A program made the position numbers and the translations under genes. A stretch of DNA of 64,000 bases from Cryobacterium breve (GTDB lineage Bacteria > Actinomycetota > Actinomycetes > Actinomycetales > Microbacteriaceae). Location of the stretch: NCBI RefSeq assembly GCF_027594785.1, contig NZ_CP075584.1:744001-808000 (forward strand). Reading direction: 5' to 3'. The notes under the pieces are model-generated. The model saw only the letters and a list, made by a program, of their open reading frames with translations. It was not told the origin of the DNA and searched no databases. This document shows positions 28,194-38,738 of the stretch, piece after piece (the first letter of the stretch is position 1; the number at the start of each line of letters is the position of its first letter).

Positions 28194-29554
28194 GCGTTCG
28201 CCAATGCGCGTGCGACGACCTGGAGTCCCTCGACGAGGAGCTCATCCGAAATGCTGAGCGGCGGCAGGAACCGGATCACGTTCCCGTAGGTTCCGCAGGT
28301 GAGGACGATGACGCCCTGCGCGTGGACGGCTGCCGCGACACGGGAGGTGAGGGCGGCATCCGGTTCGCCTGTCGCCGAGTCGACGAGTTCGATCGCGATC
28401 ATCGCGCCGCGGCCCCGGACGTCTCCGACGCGCTTGTCGAAGGCACGGATGGCGTTCAGCCGGCCGGTGAGGATCGTGCCGATCTCGCGGGCGCGCTCGA
28501 CGAGGTTCTCACTCTCGTAGGTGTCGAGGGCGGCGAGGGCCGCAGCGCAGGCGAGCGGGTTGCCACCGTAGGTGCCGCCGATGCCGCCGACCTGCGGGGC
28601 GTCCATGATCTCGGCGCGGCCGGTGACCGCGGAGAGCGGGAGGCCGCCGGCGATGCCCTTGGCCATCACGATCAGGTCGGGCACGATGCCCTCGTGGTCG
28701 CACGCGAACATCGCGCCCGTGCGGGCGAAGCCGGTCTGGACCTCGTCGGCGATGAAGACGACCCCGTTGCTGCGGCACCAGGTCAGGAGGGTCTGCAGGA
28801 AGCCCGCGGCCGGGACGATGAAACCGCCCTCGCCCTGGATCGGTTCGATGATGAGCGCGGCGAGGTTCTCGGCGCCGATCTGCTTCTCCATCTGGGAGAT
28901 GGCGCGCTTCGCGGCGACGACGCCGTCGAGTCCGCCGTCACGCAGCGGGTAGGACATGGGCGCCCGGTAGACCTCGGCGGCGAACGGGCCGAAACCGTTC
29001 TTGTACGGCTGGTTCTTCGCGGTGAGGCTCATGGTCAGCGTGGTGCGGCCGTGGTAGGCGTGATCGAAGGCGACGACGGCCTGCCGTCCGGTGTAGTGCC
29101 TGGCGATCTTGACGGCGTTCTCGACGGCTTCGGCACCGGAGTTGAACAGGGCGGTGCGCTTGGCGTGGTCGCCGGGGGTGATCCGGTTGAGCGCCTCGGC
29201 GACCTCGATGTAGGAATCGTACGGGGCGACCGTGAAGCAGGTGTGGGTGAACTGGGCGAGCTGGGCGGCGACGGCCTCGACGACGCGGGGCGCGCTGTTT
29301 CCGACGCCGGTCACGGCGATGCCGCTGCCGAGGTCGATCAGGGAGTTGCCGTCCACGTCGACGAGCACTCCTCCGCCGGCAGCGACGATGTAGACGGGCA
29401 AGGTCACTCCGACGCCCGCGGAGACCGCGGCGGTCTTTCGGGCCTGCAGCGCCTGCGACTTCGGGCCGGGGATGCTGGTGACGAGGCGGCGTTCCTGAGG
29501 GAGGGACGGGCCGCCGACCGGAATGGAGGTGGGCGGGGATGCGACGATTGTCAT
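28190..29554 (-). CDS. gabT: 4-aminobutyrate aminotransferase
   Basis: 454-residue class-III PLP aminotransferase transferring the amino group of GABA to 2-oxoglutarate. The PLP site includes NSGAEAVENAVKIARHYTG, the Asp motif FIADEVQTGFARTG and the Schiff-base Lys in LIVMAKGIAGGLPL. Length and motifs fit GabT. It is the first gene of the minus-strand cluster, divergent from the PucR-type regulator over a 141-nt gap, and its stop overlaps the gdh start (ATGA). Confidence 0.93.
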   Translation of the reverse strand: MTIVASPPTSIPVGGPSLPQERRLVTSIPGPKSQALQARKTAAVSAGVGVTLPVYIVAAGGGVLVDVDGNSLIDLGSGIAVTGVGNSAPRVVEAVAAQLAQFTHTCFTVAPYDSYIEVAEALNRITPGDHAKRTALFNSGAEAVENAVKIARHYTGRQAVVAFDHAYHGRTTLTMSLTAKNQPYKNGFGPFAAEVYRAPMSYPLRDGGLDGVVAAKRAISQMEKQIGAENLAALIIEPIQGEGGFIVPAAGFLQTLLTWCRSNGVVFIADEVQTGFARTGAMFACDHEGIVPDLIVMAKGIAGGLPLSAVTGRAEIMDAPQVGGIGGTYGGNPLACAAALAALDTYESENLVERAREIGTILTGRLNAIRAFDKRVGDVRGRGAMIAIELVDSATGEPDAALTSRVAAAVHAQGVIVLTCGTYGNVIRFLPPLSISDELLVEGLQVVARALANA

Positions 29555-29650
29555 GGCTGCTCCAGTTCGGGACCGAGGTGCATCGACTGTGCGGCGTCGA
29601 TGTCAGGTGTCATGGTAGGCAGACCGTCGACCGCGGCGCGCTCGCCGCAC

Positions 29651-29689
29651 TGTACAGATTGCCTGGCAACTTTCGACACGTTGTACACT
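29651..29689 (+). promoter_or_regulatory. Putative operator and leaderless promoter between gabT and the regulator
   Basis: Two identical palindromes TGTACA lie at 29651-29656 and 29682-29687, centres 31 bp apart (three helical turns). Between them is TTGCCTGGCAA (29659-29669), an odd palindrome. TACACT (29684-29689) overlaps the second site and ends 7 nt before the regulator ATG, so a bound protein would cover the start. Likely autoregulatory; inference only. Confidence 0.55.
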
Positions 29690-29695
29690 CGGCGC

Positions 29696-31297
29696 ATGTC
29701 CCCGATCACCGCACCGCCCCCACTTCCCGGACTGCGCCGCCTGCTCGGCCAGCCGGACCTGCGGCTGCGCCTCCTCACCCCCGAGGCCGGCCTGCCGCCG
29801 CACGCCCTCGACCAACCCGTCGAATGGGTGCACAGGCTCCGACCTCGCCGACCCGACTCCGTTCCTGTCCGCACACCAGGTGCTGCTGACGACCGGGCGC
29901 CAGTTTGCGGAAGTCCTCACGGACGCGTTCTACTTCGACTACGTGACCCGGCTGCGCGACCGCGGCATCGTCTGCCTGGGCTTCGGCACGGAAGTCCTCC
30001 GCTCCGGCACCCCAGACGCCCTCGTCGCGGCCTGTCAGTCCCGCGGACTCCCGCTCGTCGAAGTGCCGTACGAGACGCCGTTCATCGCCGTCGCCCGGGC
30101 GGCGGGCGACCTCGTCGCCGAACTCCGCTATGCCAGGAACACCTGGGCGCTCAGCGCCCAGAGGGCGATCGCGCTTGCGGCGCTCCGCCCGGACGGGCTC
30201 AGCGCGACCCTCAGCGAACTGTCCCGGCAGCTCGGCCACTGGGTCGCACTCTTCGACATGAGCGGGTCCCTCGACCGGGTCTTCCCCGGGACACCTTCGC
30301 GGGGGCATCCGCTTCACGCGGCTCCCTCGACCGGGCGCAGCGCGAAGCGGCCCAGCTGATCCGGCGCGGGCAGCGGGCCAGCACCTCCATCTCGGCCGGC
30401 GGGGAAACGGTCACCCTGCAGACCCTGGGCAGACGCGACCAGTTACGCGGTGTCCTCGCCCACGGGGGGCCCGGCGAGCTCGACCAGGCCAGCCAGGAGG
30501 TCGTGACGAGCGTGATCGCGCTGGCCGGGCTCGCGCTCGAGCAGAACAGTGCGCTCGACCGCGCGCGCGGTCTCCTCCGGTCGGGTCTGTTGCACGCCCT
30601 GCTCGGCGGCGACATCGACCTCGTGCAGGCGACGTCCGCCGAGATGTGGGGGCCGCTCCCGTTCGAGCCGGTGCGGGTCGCCGTGACCGACCCCGCGCCG
30701 GGGCGGCTGGACGCCCTGACCGAGTTCCTCGAGCTCCGGGTCGAGGAGAGCCCCGGTCACCTGTTCTTCGCACGGCAGGGCGGCCTCGTGGTCCTGTGCG
30801 TCGACGCGACCGCCGGGCCCCTGCTCGATGAGCTCGTCGGCTTCGGGCTCCACCTCGGCCTCTCCGACCGTGCCCGGTATCGTGAGCTCCCGCACGCCCT
30901 CGCCCAGGCCCGCCAGGCCCTGGAACGATCGCACGAGGGTTCGCCCGGCATCGTCGAGTTCGACGTTATCTCCCGGCAGGGCGTTCTCGCCTTCCTCGCC
31001 GGCACGGATGCCTCGGAAGTCGGCCGGGCGACCCTCCAGCCGCTCACGGCGCACGACGACGTCCACGGCACCGATCTCGTCCGCACGCTGCGGGTCTGGC
31101 TCGAGCACAACGGCCAGTTCGGACCGGCGGCCACGGAACTCGGTGTGCACCGGCACACCGTGCGGGCCCGGGTGAGCCAGGCCGAGACGCTCCTCGGGCG
31201 CGACTTCGGCACCTTCCACGCCCGTGCCGACATCTGGGCGGCACTGCTCGCGTCGGGTGATGGCGCCGGATCACCCGCTGAGCACCTCAGTATCTGA
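29696..31297 (+). pseudogene. PucR-type transcriptional regulator of the GABA/putrescine cluster, two frameshifts
   Basis: About 533 residues after correction. The N-terminal PucR ligand-sensing domain includes VLLTTGRQFAEVL and RGLPLVEVPYETPF. The central region is GGDEF-like, and the C-terminal HTH_30 domain reads LEHNGQFGPAATELGVHRHT. Frame breaks are an extra G in AGGCT at 29834-29838 (EWVHS should continue SDLADPTPFLSAHQ), and a missing G in the CCCCGGG run at 30284-30290 (VFPG should continue DTFAGASASRGS). Divergent from gabT, it probably controls that operon in response to GABA or putrescine, by analogy with GabR/PucR regulators. Leaderless -10 at 29684-29689. Confidence 0.85.
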
Positions 31298-31306
31298 GAT
31301 ACCGCC

Positions 31307-32188
31307 TCACGGGCGGTTCTGTTCCCCTGCACTCCAGTGCGAGGGCCGGACGAATCCCCTGGGCAGGAGGGTGCGGTCGTCGCCGCGGCCGCTCGTGACC
31401 TGCATCTGGGTCAGGTAGATAGCGCCCGAGAGGTCTGCTCCGGCCAGGTTCGCATTGCGCAGGTCAACGCCGAGCAGGTCACAGTGCGACAGGCGGGCGC
31501 CGCTGAGATCCGCTCCGATCAGGAGGGAGCCACGCAGGCTCAGTCCACGAAGGTCCGCACCGGAGAGTGCCGCACCCATCAGATCGCTGCCCGGTCCGAG
31601 CCGGCGCCGAACTCCTCGGTCCCGTCTCGCTCCGGCGACGACCCTGCGCGCGTCCTCGCTCGCCCGGAGGAGCAGCGGGCGCGCGGCCGCGTACTCCGCG
31701 TCGACGTCGAGGCTCATGAGCGTGTCCGGCCGCTCGCGACTGAGTGCGCTGACGTGATCGAAGCGCGCCAGCAGTGGCGCCGGGTCACCCGCATCTCCGA
31801 CGAGTCCGATCGCCTGGTCGAGGTACCAGAGGAGTTCGTGCAGCCGCCGCACGATCGGGAAGGTCGCGAACATGGCGTCCCTGGTGGCCGGGTCGTCCCG
31901 CCAGGACCGGCCGGCGAAGGTGTGCTGCGAGACCTTCTGGCCGGCACCGAAGCAGTCGAACACCGTGCAGCCGGCGAATCCCCGGGGGCGCAACTCCGCG
32001 TGTACGCGGCACGCGTCGTGTTCGTCGAGGTTCTCGCACGGATCGCCGGCCGCTTTGTCGAACGGGAAGTCGGCCGACCTGGCGAAGGCCAGGGCGACAC
32101 AGCAGAGTCCGAAGCACCTGGCGCAGTCGGCGCCGAGGTCCTCCCGGCGCCCGAGCTCGACCCTGGTTCGTTCCCTCATCGCGTTCAT
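31307..32188 (-). CDS. Pentapeptide-repeat protein with an N-terminal cysteine cluster
   Basis: 293-residue protein of two parts. Residues about 20-85 are Cys-rich (DCARCFGLCC, then PCENLDEHDACRVH, then FAGCTVFDCFG), likely binding zinc or an iron-sulfur cluster. The C-terminal third is a run of pentapeptide repeats (A/L-x-L-x-x type), for example DLMGAALSGADLRGLSLRG, which folds as a right-handed beta helix. This combination recurs in actinobacteria, but no function is known to me. DNA-gyrase-protecting pentapeptide proteins lack such an N-terminus. It ends 10 nt from the convergent regulator stop. Confidence 0.85.
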   Translation of the reverse strand: MNAMRERTRVELGRREDLGADCARCFGLCCVALAFARSADFPFDKAAGDPCENLDEHDACRVHAELRPRGFAGCTVFDCFGAGQKVSQHTFAGRSWRDDPATRDAMFATFPIVRRLHELLWYLDQAIGLVGDAGDPAPLLARFDHVSALSRERPDTLMSLDVDAEYAAARPLLLRASEDARRVVAGARRDRGVRRRLGPGSDLMGAALSGADLRGLSLRGSLLIGADLSGARLSHCDLLGVDLRNANLAGADLSGAIYLTQMQVTSGRGDDRTLLPRGFVRPSHWSAGEQNRP

Positions 32189-32233
32189 CGTAGTTCATGC
32201 TCCCGTCGGGACCCCGGCGGACGCGTACTCCGG

Positions 32234-32911
32234 TCAGGCGCGCAGGGACCAGGGCTTGCGGCGCACGAGGATGTGGCCGCGGCTCGTGCTGAGCCGGGTC
32301 CACGGCCCGGTCTCGAAGAGACGCACCGGTTCGTCCTTCGGCAGGAAGCCGAGACTCACCGCCGCGAATGCCGCTCCGGCCGGAACAATCTCGAGTCCGG
32401 CGATCGGGCGGCCCCACACCTCGGAACGGACCCGCTGCACGACCTGCGCACCCGAGTCCCGCGGCACGGTGCCGGCGACCTCGTCGATACCGGCGGCCGC
32501 GGCGCCCGTGAGGAGCGCGGCATCCGTCTCGCCGAGCAGTTTCCAGCCGCCCCGCGGCGGAGAGATGCCGGCCCAGGTCACCGTCGTGACCTCGAGGGGA
32601 ACGGTCACGGCGACCGGTGCCTCGGGGTCGCCGCCCGCGGCAGCGAGGCGGGCGACCCGGTCGAGGAGGGAACGCACCGGCACGACCGCGTCGAGGTCGA
32701 CGGGTTCGTCGAGGCCGAAGGTGCGCAGGCCGAGCACGGTCGGGCTCCCGTCGAGGAGGCCGCGCGGGTAGAGGATCGCGGAATACACCGCGAGCGCCCC
32801 GGCGGCCGAAATCAGGCGCACCGAACCGTCCTCGACACGGCTGGCGCGCGACAGGTAGACCTGCAGATCGCTGAGGGCAAAGGAATCCGTGAGAATAAAT
32901 GACTGGCTCAT
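32234..32911 (-). CDS. Conserved hypothetical protein
   Basis: 225-residue soluble protein with no motif I recognise. The N-terminus SQSFILTDSFALSDLQVYLS is hydrophilic with no signal peptide, and the C-terminal region has alternating beta-like segments (LVRRKPWSLRA at the end). Codon use matches neighbours, so it is real coding sequence. AGGAGCAG precedes the ATG closely, and a TAGTTT box lies 8 nt upstream. It is divergent from the thioesterase gene, with a 67-nt gap, and may share its promoter region. Confidence 0.75.
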   Translation of the reverse strand: MSQSFILTDSFALSDLQVYLSRASRVEDGSVRLISAAGALAVYSAILYPRGLLDGSPTVLGLRTFGLDEPVDLDAVVPVRSLLDRVARLAAAGGDPEAPVAVTVPLEVTTVTWAGISPPRGGWKLLGETDAALLTGAAAAGIDEVAGTVPRDSGAQVVQRVRSEVWGRPIAGLEIVPAGAAFAAVSLGFLPKDEPVRLFETGPWTRLSTSRGHILVRRKPWSLRA

Positions 32912-32978
32912 CTGCTCCTAAACTACCAAGGTACGGCGAGGCTCATACCGACTTCGCACACACTGCCGAGGAGGACGC

Positions 32979-33854
32979 ATGGACATGCCGATGGAAGGTC
33001 TCTTGAACGCCCTCGACCTGACCGATACCGGGGCCCGCACGAGCGAAGACATCTTCACCGGCCCGTCGCAGTGGATGCCCCTCGGCCGGGTGTTCGGCGG
33101 ACAGGTCCTCGCGCAGTCCCTCGTCGCCGCGATGCGCACCGTGCCCGACGACCGCCACGTCCACTCGATGCACGGCTACTTCCTGCGTCCCGGCGACGTC
33201 AGCCAGCCGATCACGTTCTCCGTTGACCGGATCCACGACGGCCGCTCCTTCTCCACCCGGCGCACGCAGGCCTACCAGAACGGCAGCCCGATCCTCTCGA
33301 TGATCGCCTCCTTCCAGGACGACGACGAGGGCCTCGAACACCACATCGACATGCCGACCGGGCTGCCGGAGCCGGAGTCATTGCCGACGGCCGCCGAGTC
33401 CCTCGCCCAGGTCGACCACACGATCGCCCGCTACTGGGCGAGCGAACGCCCCTTCGACATGCGGCACGTTCCCTCGCCGATCTACCTGCAGGTCAAGGGT
33501 GAGCACACCAGCCACCAGGCCGTCTGGATGAAGACCCTCGGCGCGCTCCCCGACGACCCCGACCTGCACCGCGCCGCCCTCGCGTACGCGAGCGACTACT
33601 CGATCATGGAGCCCGTCATGCGCCGCCACGGCATCGCCTGGGCGACGCCGGGCCTCAAGGTCGCGAGCCTCGACCACGCGATGTGGTTCCACCGCTTCGG
33701 ACGCGTCGACGAATGGATGCTCTACGTCCAGGACTCCCCCACCGCCCAGGGCGGACGCGGCCTCTCCACCGGCAGCATCTACAGCCGGGCAGGCCTCCTC
33801 CTCGCGACCGTCGCCCAGGAGGGCATGGTCCGGGTTCCCGCCAACAAGGAATAG
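32979..33854 (+). CDS. tesB: Acyl-CoA thioesterase II
   Basis: 291-residue double hot-dog acyl-CoA thioesterase hydrolysing medium/long-chain acyl-CoA to fatty acid and CoA. The N-terminal half contains RVFGGQVLAQSLVAAMRTV, MHGYFLRPGD and DGRSFSTRR, with the catalytic Asp. The C-terminal half has SLDHAMWFHR and the Gln/Ser catalytic region near YVQDSPTAQGGRGL. Cytoplasmic, and length fits TesB. It ends 6 nt before the convergent anti-sigma gene. Confidence 0.93.
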   Translation: MDMPMEGLLNALDLTDTGARTSEDIFTGPSQWMPLGRVFGGQVLAQSLVAAMRTVPDDRHVHSMHGYFLRPGDVSQPITFSVDRIHDGRSFSTRRTQAYQNGSPILSMIASFQDDDEGLEHHIDMPTGLPEPESLPTAAESLAQVDHTIARYWASERPFDMRHVPSPIYLQVKGEHTSHQAVWMKTLGALPDDPDLHRAALAYASDYSIMEPVMRRHGIAWATPGLKVASLDHAMWFHRFGRVDEWMLYVQDSPTAQGGRGLSTGSIYSRAGLLLATVAQEGMVRVPANKE

Positions 33855-33860
33855 GGGCGG

Positions 33861-34667
33861 TTACTGCGCCGACTCCAGCCCCGGCTCGGCCGCGAGCAGA
33901 ACGATGCCCCTGGGCTGCAAACGGATGTCCACCGACGAGATCTCGTCCGCGGCCAGTTTCGTGGTGCCCGAGAGAGGGACGGTCATCCCCGGGCCCGCGA
34001 GCCAGCTCGCGACCTGCGTCGCCTCCCCGTTCCGGTCCGTGACGAACATCGCGTACGCCCGCTCCGCCGCTGTGCCGTTACCCGTGCTACTGCCGGTGCC
34101 GGATTCGGGCAGGCCGTAGCTGCACGAGCCGTCGATCCGGGTACCGCCGGGCTGAGCGACCAGGCGGACATCCGCGCTCAGCGGGTTGGGGACCACCTGG
34201 TGCAGCGTGACGAGCGCGCCGGCTGGTTCCGTCACTCCTGCCGGGGCGAGCCGGGCCGGCAGCACGATCGCCACCGTCGCCGCGACGGCCGCCACGGCGA
34301 CCAGGAGCCCGGCCTGCAGCATTCGCCCGCGCCGGCGGCGCCGTCGCGCAGCAGCGAGCAGCCGCGGCAGGCTGTCGTCGCCGGAAGGTGAGGCGGCGGA
34401 CTCCGGGGATTCCGTGGACCCAGGGCGGCCCGGCGCGACAAACGCATGGTCTTCGGACTCGAGCACCTGGGCCGTCGGGACGAGGCCGAGGAGCCCGGGA
34501 ATCCCGGCAATCTCGGCGACCCGCTGGGTGCAGTCCGCGCAGTTGCGCAGGTGGCGTTCGTAGTCGTGGCGTTCCTCGGTCGCGAGCGCGCCGAGCACGT
34601 ATGCGGCATCCCACTCGGCGTAGCGGTCGCGCTCGCTGCCCGCGGCGCCGGGTCCTGTCGTCGTCAT
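33861..34667 (-). CDS. Anti-sigma factor (zinc-associated, RskA-like)
   Basis: 268-residue single-pass membrane regulator. The N-terminal anti-sigma domain has the HxxxCxxC signature (ERHLRNCADC, residues about 37-46). A transmembrane segment (LLVAVAAVAATVAIVLPA) follows near residue 115. The extracytoplasmic C-terminal half matches the RskA layout. It binds and holds the ECF sigma factor encoded just upstream, whose stop codon its start overlaps by 4 nt. Membrane anti-sigma factors of this type are released by regulated proteolysis. The HxxxCxxC motif suggests redox or zinc sensing. Confidence 0.9.
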   Translation of the reverse strand: MTTTGPGAAGSERDRYAEWDAAYVLGALATEERHDYERHLRNCADCTQRVAEIAGIPGLLGLVPTAQVLESEDHAFVAPGRPGSTESPESAASPSGDDSLPRLLAAARRRRRRGRMLQAGLLVAVAAVAATVAIVLPARLAPAGVTEPAGALVTLHQVVPNPLSADVRLVAQPGGTRIDGSCSYGLPESGTGSSTGNGTAAERAYAMFVTDRNGEATQVASWLAGPGMTVPLSGTTKLAADEISSVDIRLQPRGIVLLAAEPGLESAQ

Positions 34668-35200
34668 CGCTCTGTCACTCCCCTTTCGGTGAGGCTCAGG
34701 CGCATGGCGCGCAGGGCGTAGTGCAGGCGCGATTTCACGGTGCCTTCAGGGATATCGAGGGAGCGCGCCGTCTCGGCGACCGACTGGCCGCGGTAGTAGG
34801 CGCAGACGACGACGGCCCGGTGGTCGGCGGAGAGGCCCTCGAGGGCATCCGCCACGAGCCACGAGTCCAGAAGCGCTGCCGTCGCGTCATTCGTCAGGCG
34901 TTCGGGGAGAACGTCGGTGCTGATCTCGTGGCGGTTCCTGGCCGAGCGCCATTCGTCGATGACGAGGTGGCGGGCGACGGTGAAGAGCCAGGCGCGCGCG
35001 GAGTCGGCTTCTTCGAGCACCCGGGGCAGTCGCCAGGCGCGCAACAGCGTCTCCTGCACGACGTCGTCGGCGAGGGCGGAATCCCCGGTCAACCGGGACA
35101 CATACCGACGGAGGGCCGCGGCGTGCGTGTCGTGCAGGGCGCGCAGCAGGTCGGCACGCGCGTCAACGGGCCGTTCCCCGCCTCCGGCTTTCTCCGTCAC
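34664..35200 (-). CDS. ECF sigma factor (SigK/SigL-like)
   Basis: 178-residue sigma-70 family factor. Region 2 contains LADDVVQETLLRAWRLPRV and region 4 contains AYYRGQSVAETARSLDIPEGTVKSRLHYALRAMR. The GTG start has an AGGAGG ribosome site 8 nt upstream. The gene is preceded by TGAACG-N16-CGTGTT, matching the bipartite pattern known for mycobacterial SigL promoters (TGAACC-N16-CGTgtc), so it is probably autoregulated. The same pattern precedes the Rieske gene. Cotranscribed with the anti-sigma gene (ATGA overlap). Confidence 0.9.
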   Translation of the reverse strand: MTEKAGGGERPVDARADLLRALHDTHAAALRRYVSRLTGDSALADDVVQETLLRAWRLPRVLEEADSARAWLFTVARHLVIDEWRSARNRHEISTDVLPERLTNDATAALLDSWLVADALEGLSADHRAVVVCAYYRGQSVAETARSLDIPEGTVKSRLHYALRAMRLSLTERGVTER

Positions 35201-35218
35201 CGCGCACCTCCTATCGTT

Positions 35219-35246
35219 AACACGGGCTCGCGGCGCCGTTCGTTCA
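35219..35246 (-). promoter_or_regulatory. ECF-type promoter of the sigma operon
   Basis: On the minus strand TGAACG (35241-35246) is separated by exactly 16 nt from CGTGTT (35219-35224). Transcription would start near 35212, a few bases before the AGGAGG and the GTG start at 35200. Confidence 0.72.
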
Positions 35247-35304
35247 GTTTCCGTCGAAGTCCGTCGAAGTCCGACGAGGTTGGCCGGGTTTCATTGACCG
35301 GCTT

Positions 35305-35332
35305 TGAACCGATGACCGGCCGGTCTCGTAGT
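35305..35332 (+). promoter_or_regulatory. ECF-type promoter upstream of the Rieske gene
   Basis: TGAACC (35305-35310), 16-nt spacer, CGTAGT (35327-35332). It has the same bipartite motif and spacing as the divergent sigma promoter 60 bp away. The Rieske ATG is about 95 nt downstream, preceded by CAGGAG. Confidence 0.7.
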
Positions 35333-35434
35333 AACTAGTAGCACCCTAACGAGTAGCGCCCGCTTTCGAACGAGGAACAGCCGCATTCGCCGTCACCGAC
35401 CGCCACGACCACCATCACCATCACCAGGAGAATC

Positions 35435-35905
35435 ATGACGAACGACACCGCGGTCTCGCGCCGCACCGCACTGCTGATCGGCACCGCAGGCACCGCCGCC
35501 GTGACCCTCGCCGCGTGCGCTCCGACCACGACGGGTGGCACGGCCGCGGGGTCGGGAGGTTCGACGGCTGCCGCGACGCCCTCCGCCGGCGGCACCGCCG
35601 CTGCCGGGAGCGGCGGGACCGTGGTCGCCAAGCTCTCGGACATCCCGGTGGGCGGCTCGATCGAGACCGCCCTGAACGGCAAGGCCATTTTCGTCAGCCA
35701 GCCGACCAAGGGCAACGTCGTGGCGTTCAGCGCCGTGTGCACACACCAGGGCTGCATCGTGAAGCTCGTCGACACGTCCTTCGACTGCCCGTGCCACGGT
35801 TCGAAATTCGACACCAAGACGGGCGCCGTTCTCGCGGGCCCAGCCCCGAAGCCGCTGATCGGCATCACCGTCACGGTTTCGGGAGACTCGGTCACCGCGA
35901 GTTGA
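35435..35905 (+). CDS. Exported Rieske [2Fe-2S] lipoprotein
   Basis: 156-residue protein with a twin-arginine signal ([17 protein letters not shown]) and a lipobox TLAAC at about residue 28, so folded in the cytoplasm, exported by Tat and lipid-anchored. A Ser/Gly/Ala-rich linker follows. The Rieske domain has both cluster motifs, CTHQGC and CPCHGSKFD, each giving one Cys and one His ligand. Likely an extracytoplasmic electron carrier with unknown partner. The ECF-type promoter upstream makes it a candidate member of the adjacent sigma factor's regulon. Confidence 0.93.
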   Translation: MTNDTAVSRRTALLIGTAGTAAVTLAACAPTTTGGTAAGSGGSTAAATPSAGGTAAAGSGGTVVAKLSDIPVGGSIETALNGKAIFVSQPTKGNVVAFSAVCTHQGCIVKLVDTSFDCPCHGSKFDTKTGAVLAGPAPKPLIGITVTVSGDSVTAS

Positions 35906-35918
35906 GCGGGCGGAGGAA

Positions 35919-35949
35919 CCGGCGGCGGAGCCGGCTCCTCCGCCGCCGG
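35919..35949 (+). terminator. Hairpin after the Rieske gene
   Basis: 12-bp stem CCGGCGGCGGAG (35919-35930) / CTCCGCCGCCGG (35938-35949) starting 14 nt after the stop. No T-run follows, so termination efficiency is uncertain. Confidence 0.6.
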
Positions 35950-36009
35950 GCTCCCCGGGTCGACCGGGGTGATCCAGCCCCGGTCCGGTCCGGTCCGTCC
36001 GCGAGTCGT

Positions 36010-36501
36010 TCAGTCTTCCGGGACGGCCGCCCTGCGGGTGAACCGTACCGGGTCTTCGAGGTAGGGCAGCCAGGCGGCGCGTTCGCCGGCGCTGATCTTG
36101 CGCGGGCGCTGCGTCGCGGCGTCGATGAGAACGATCGTCGTACTGGCCTGCGCGTACATCACGGCCGGCTCGGTGTCCACCGGCCCCCAGACCTCGTAGC
36201 AGACCTCTAGGCTCGCGCCGCCGAGCTTGCCGAGCCAGAGGCGGATGTCCACCGGCTGCCGCAGGTACGGGATCGACAACAGGTACTCGGCTTCGAGCCG
36301 CGCGATCACGGTGAGCGTTGCCGCGCCGGGCCGGCCGTCGAGAACGGCGGTCCCGGTCCCCGAGCCCGGGTCCACCTCGTCGTCGAGCCAGAACGCCTGG
36401 ATGCGCGCCTCCTCGAGGAGGCGCAGCATCGAGGCGTTGTTGACGTGGCCGTACGCGTCGAGGTCTGACCAACGCAGGCTGATCGGCACGTGCAGCTTCA
36501 T
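36010..36501 (-). CDS. Acyl-CoA thioesterase, 4-hydroxybenzoyl-CoA thioesterase-like
   Basis: 163-residue single hot-dog domain protein. The N-terminal motif LRWSDLDAYGHVNNASMLRL carries the catalytic Asp of the 4HBT/YbgC group (D-x-D-x-x-G-H-V-N). It hydrolyses acyl-CoA thioesters in the cytoplasm; substrate unknown. The frame is open much further upstream, but that part overlaps ettA, and the ATG at 36501 lies 7 nt after the ettA stop, so it is probably the second gene of that operon. Confidence 0.88.
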   Translation of the reverse strand: MKLHVPISLRWSDLDAYGHVNNASMLRLLEEARIQAFWLDDEVDPGSGTGTAVLDGRPGAATLTVIARLEAEYLLSIPYLRQPVDIRLWLGKLGGASLEVCYEVWGPVDTEPAVMYAQASTTIVLIDAATQRPRKISAGERAAWLPYLEDPVRFTRRAAVPED

Positions 36502-36508
36502 CAGGGAC

Positions 36509-38192
<1,684 letters not shown>

Positions 38193-38197
38193 AGTGC

Positions 38198-38696
38198 TTA
38201 CCAGTCTATTTGCCGCGTGGCCCCGATCAGACACCGGCCGGTCGAGATCACTGCGGTGGCCATGCTGTGGAACCCGCCGGACTTCGGCCCGTTCTGTCCG
38301 ATCAGGCACCCGTCAGCGAAACGGACCGAGAATTGCACGGAGTCGGCATCGAGATTGACGCTCGTCTTGTCGAACCCGACCTCGATCATCGCCTTGTCGA
38401 ATCCGGCGGCGACGAGCGCGTCCACGAAGCCGCGACCGCCCGACGCGGGATCCACGGCCGCTGCGACCTGGTTGGAAGTATGCGATGTTCGCCTGGGCGC
38501 CGAGTTCGGGTCGCACTGCGGGCGCGGGGGCCGCGGCGGTCGGCGTCGCGGAGGCGACCGGAGTGCTCGTGGGAGTGGTCGCCACGGGCGTCGGTACGGC
38601 GGCGCCTGAGGCACAGCCGGCCAGGGCTGCGATAACGAGGCCGCCGATGACGACGCCCAGAGCGGGTCGGAGTGTCGTCCTGTGTGCTGCCGGCAC
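38198..38696 (-). pseudogene. Small lipoprotein of a Microbacteriaceae family, frameshifted
   Basis: About 165 residues after correction. The signal peptide ends in the lipobox IAALAGC, followed by a Thr/Pro/Ala-rich linker. The conserved C-terminal domain reads FVDALVAAGFDKAMIEVGFD and ends CLIGATRQIDW, which I recognise as a short lipoprotein domain common in this family (I believe DUF6993). The frame shifts near 38477: NIAYF should continue NQVAAAVDPASGG after removal of one C from TTCCAACC. Unlike most breaks here, this one is not at AGCT. Function unknown. Confidence 0.72.
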
Positions 38697-38738
38697 GTCT
38701 GTCCTCCCGAGGCCGCGGTGCGGCCAGTGCCATCGAGT

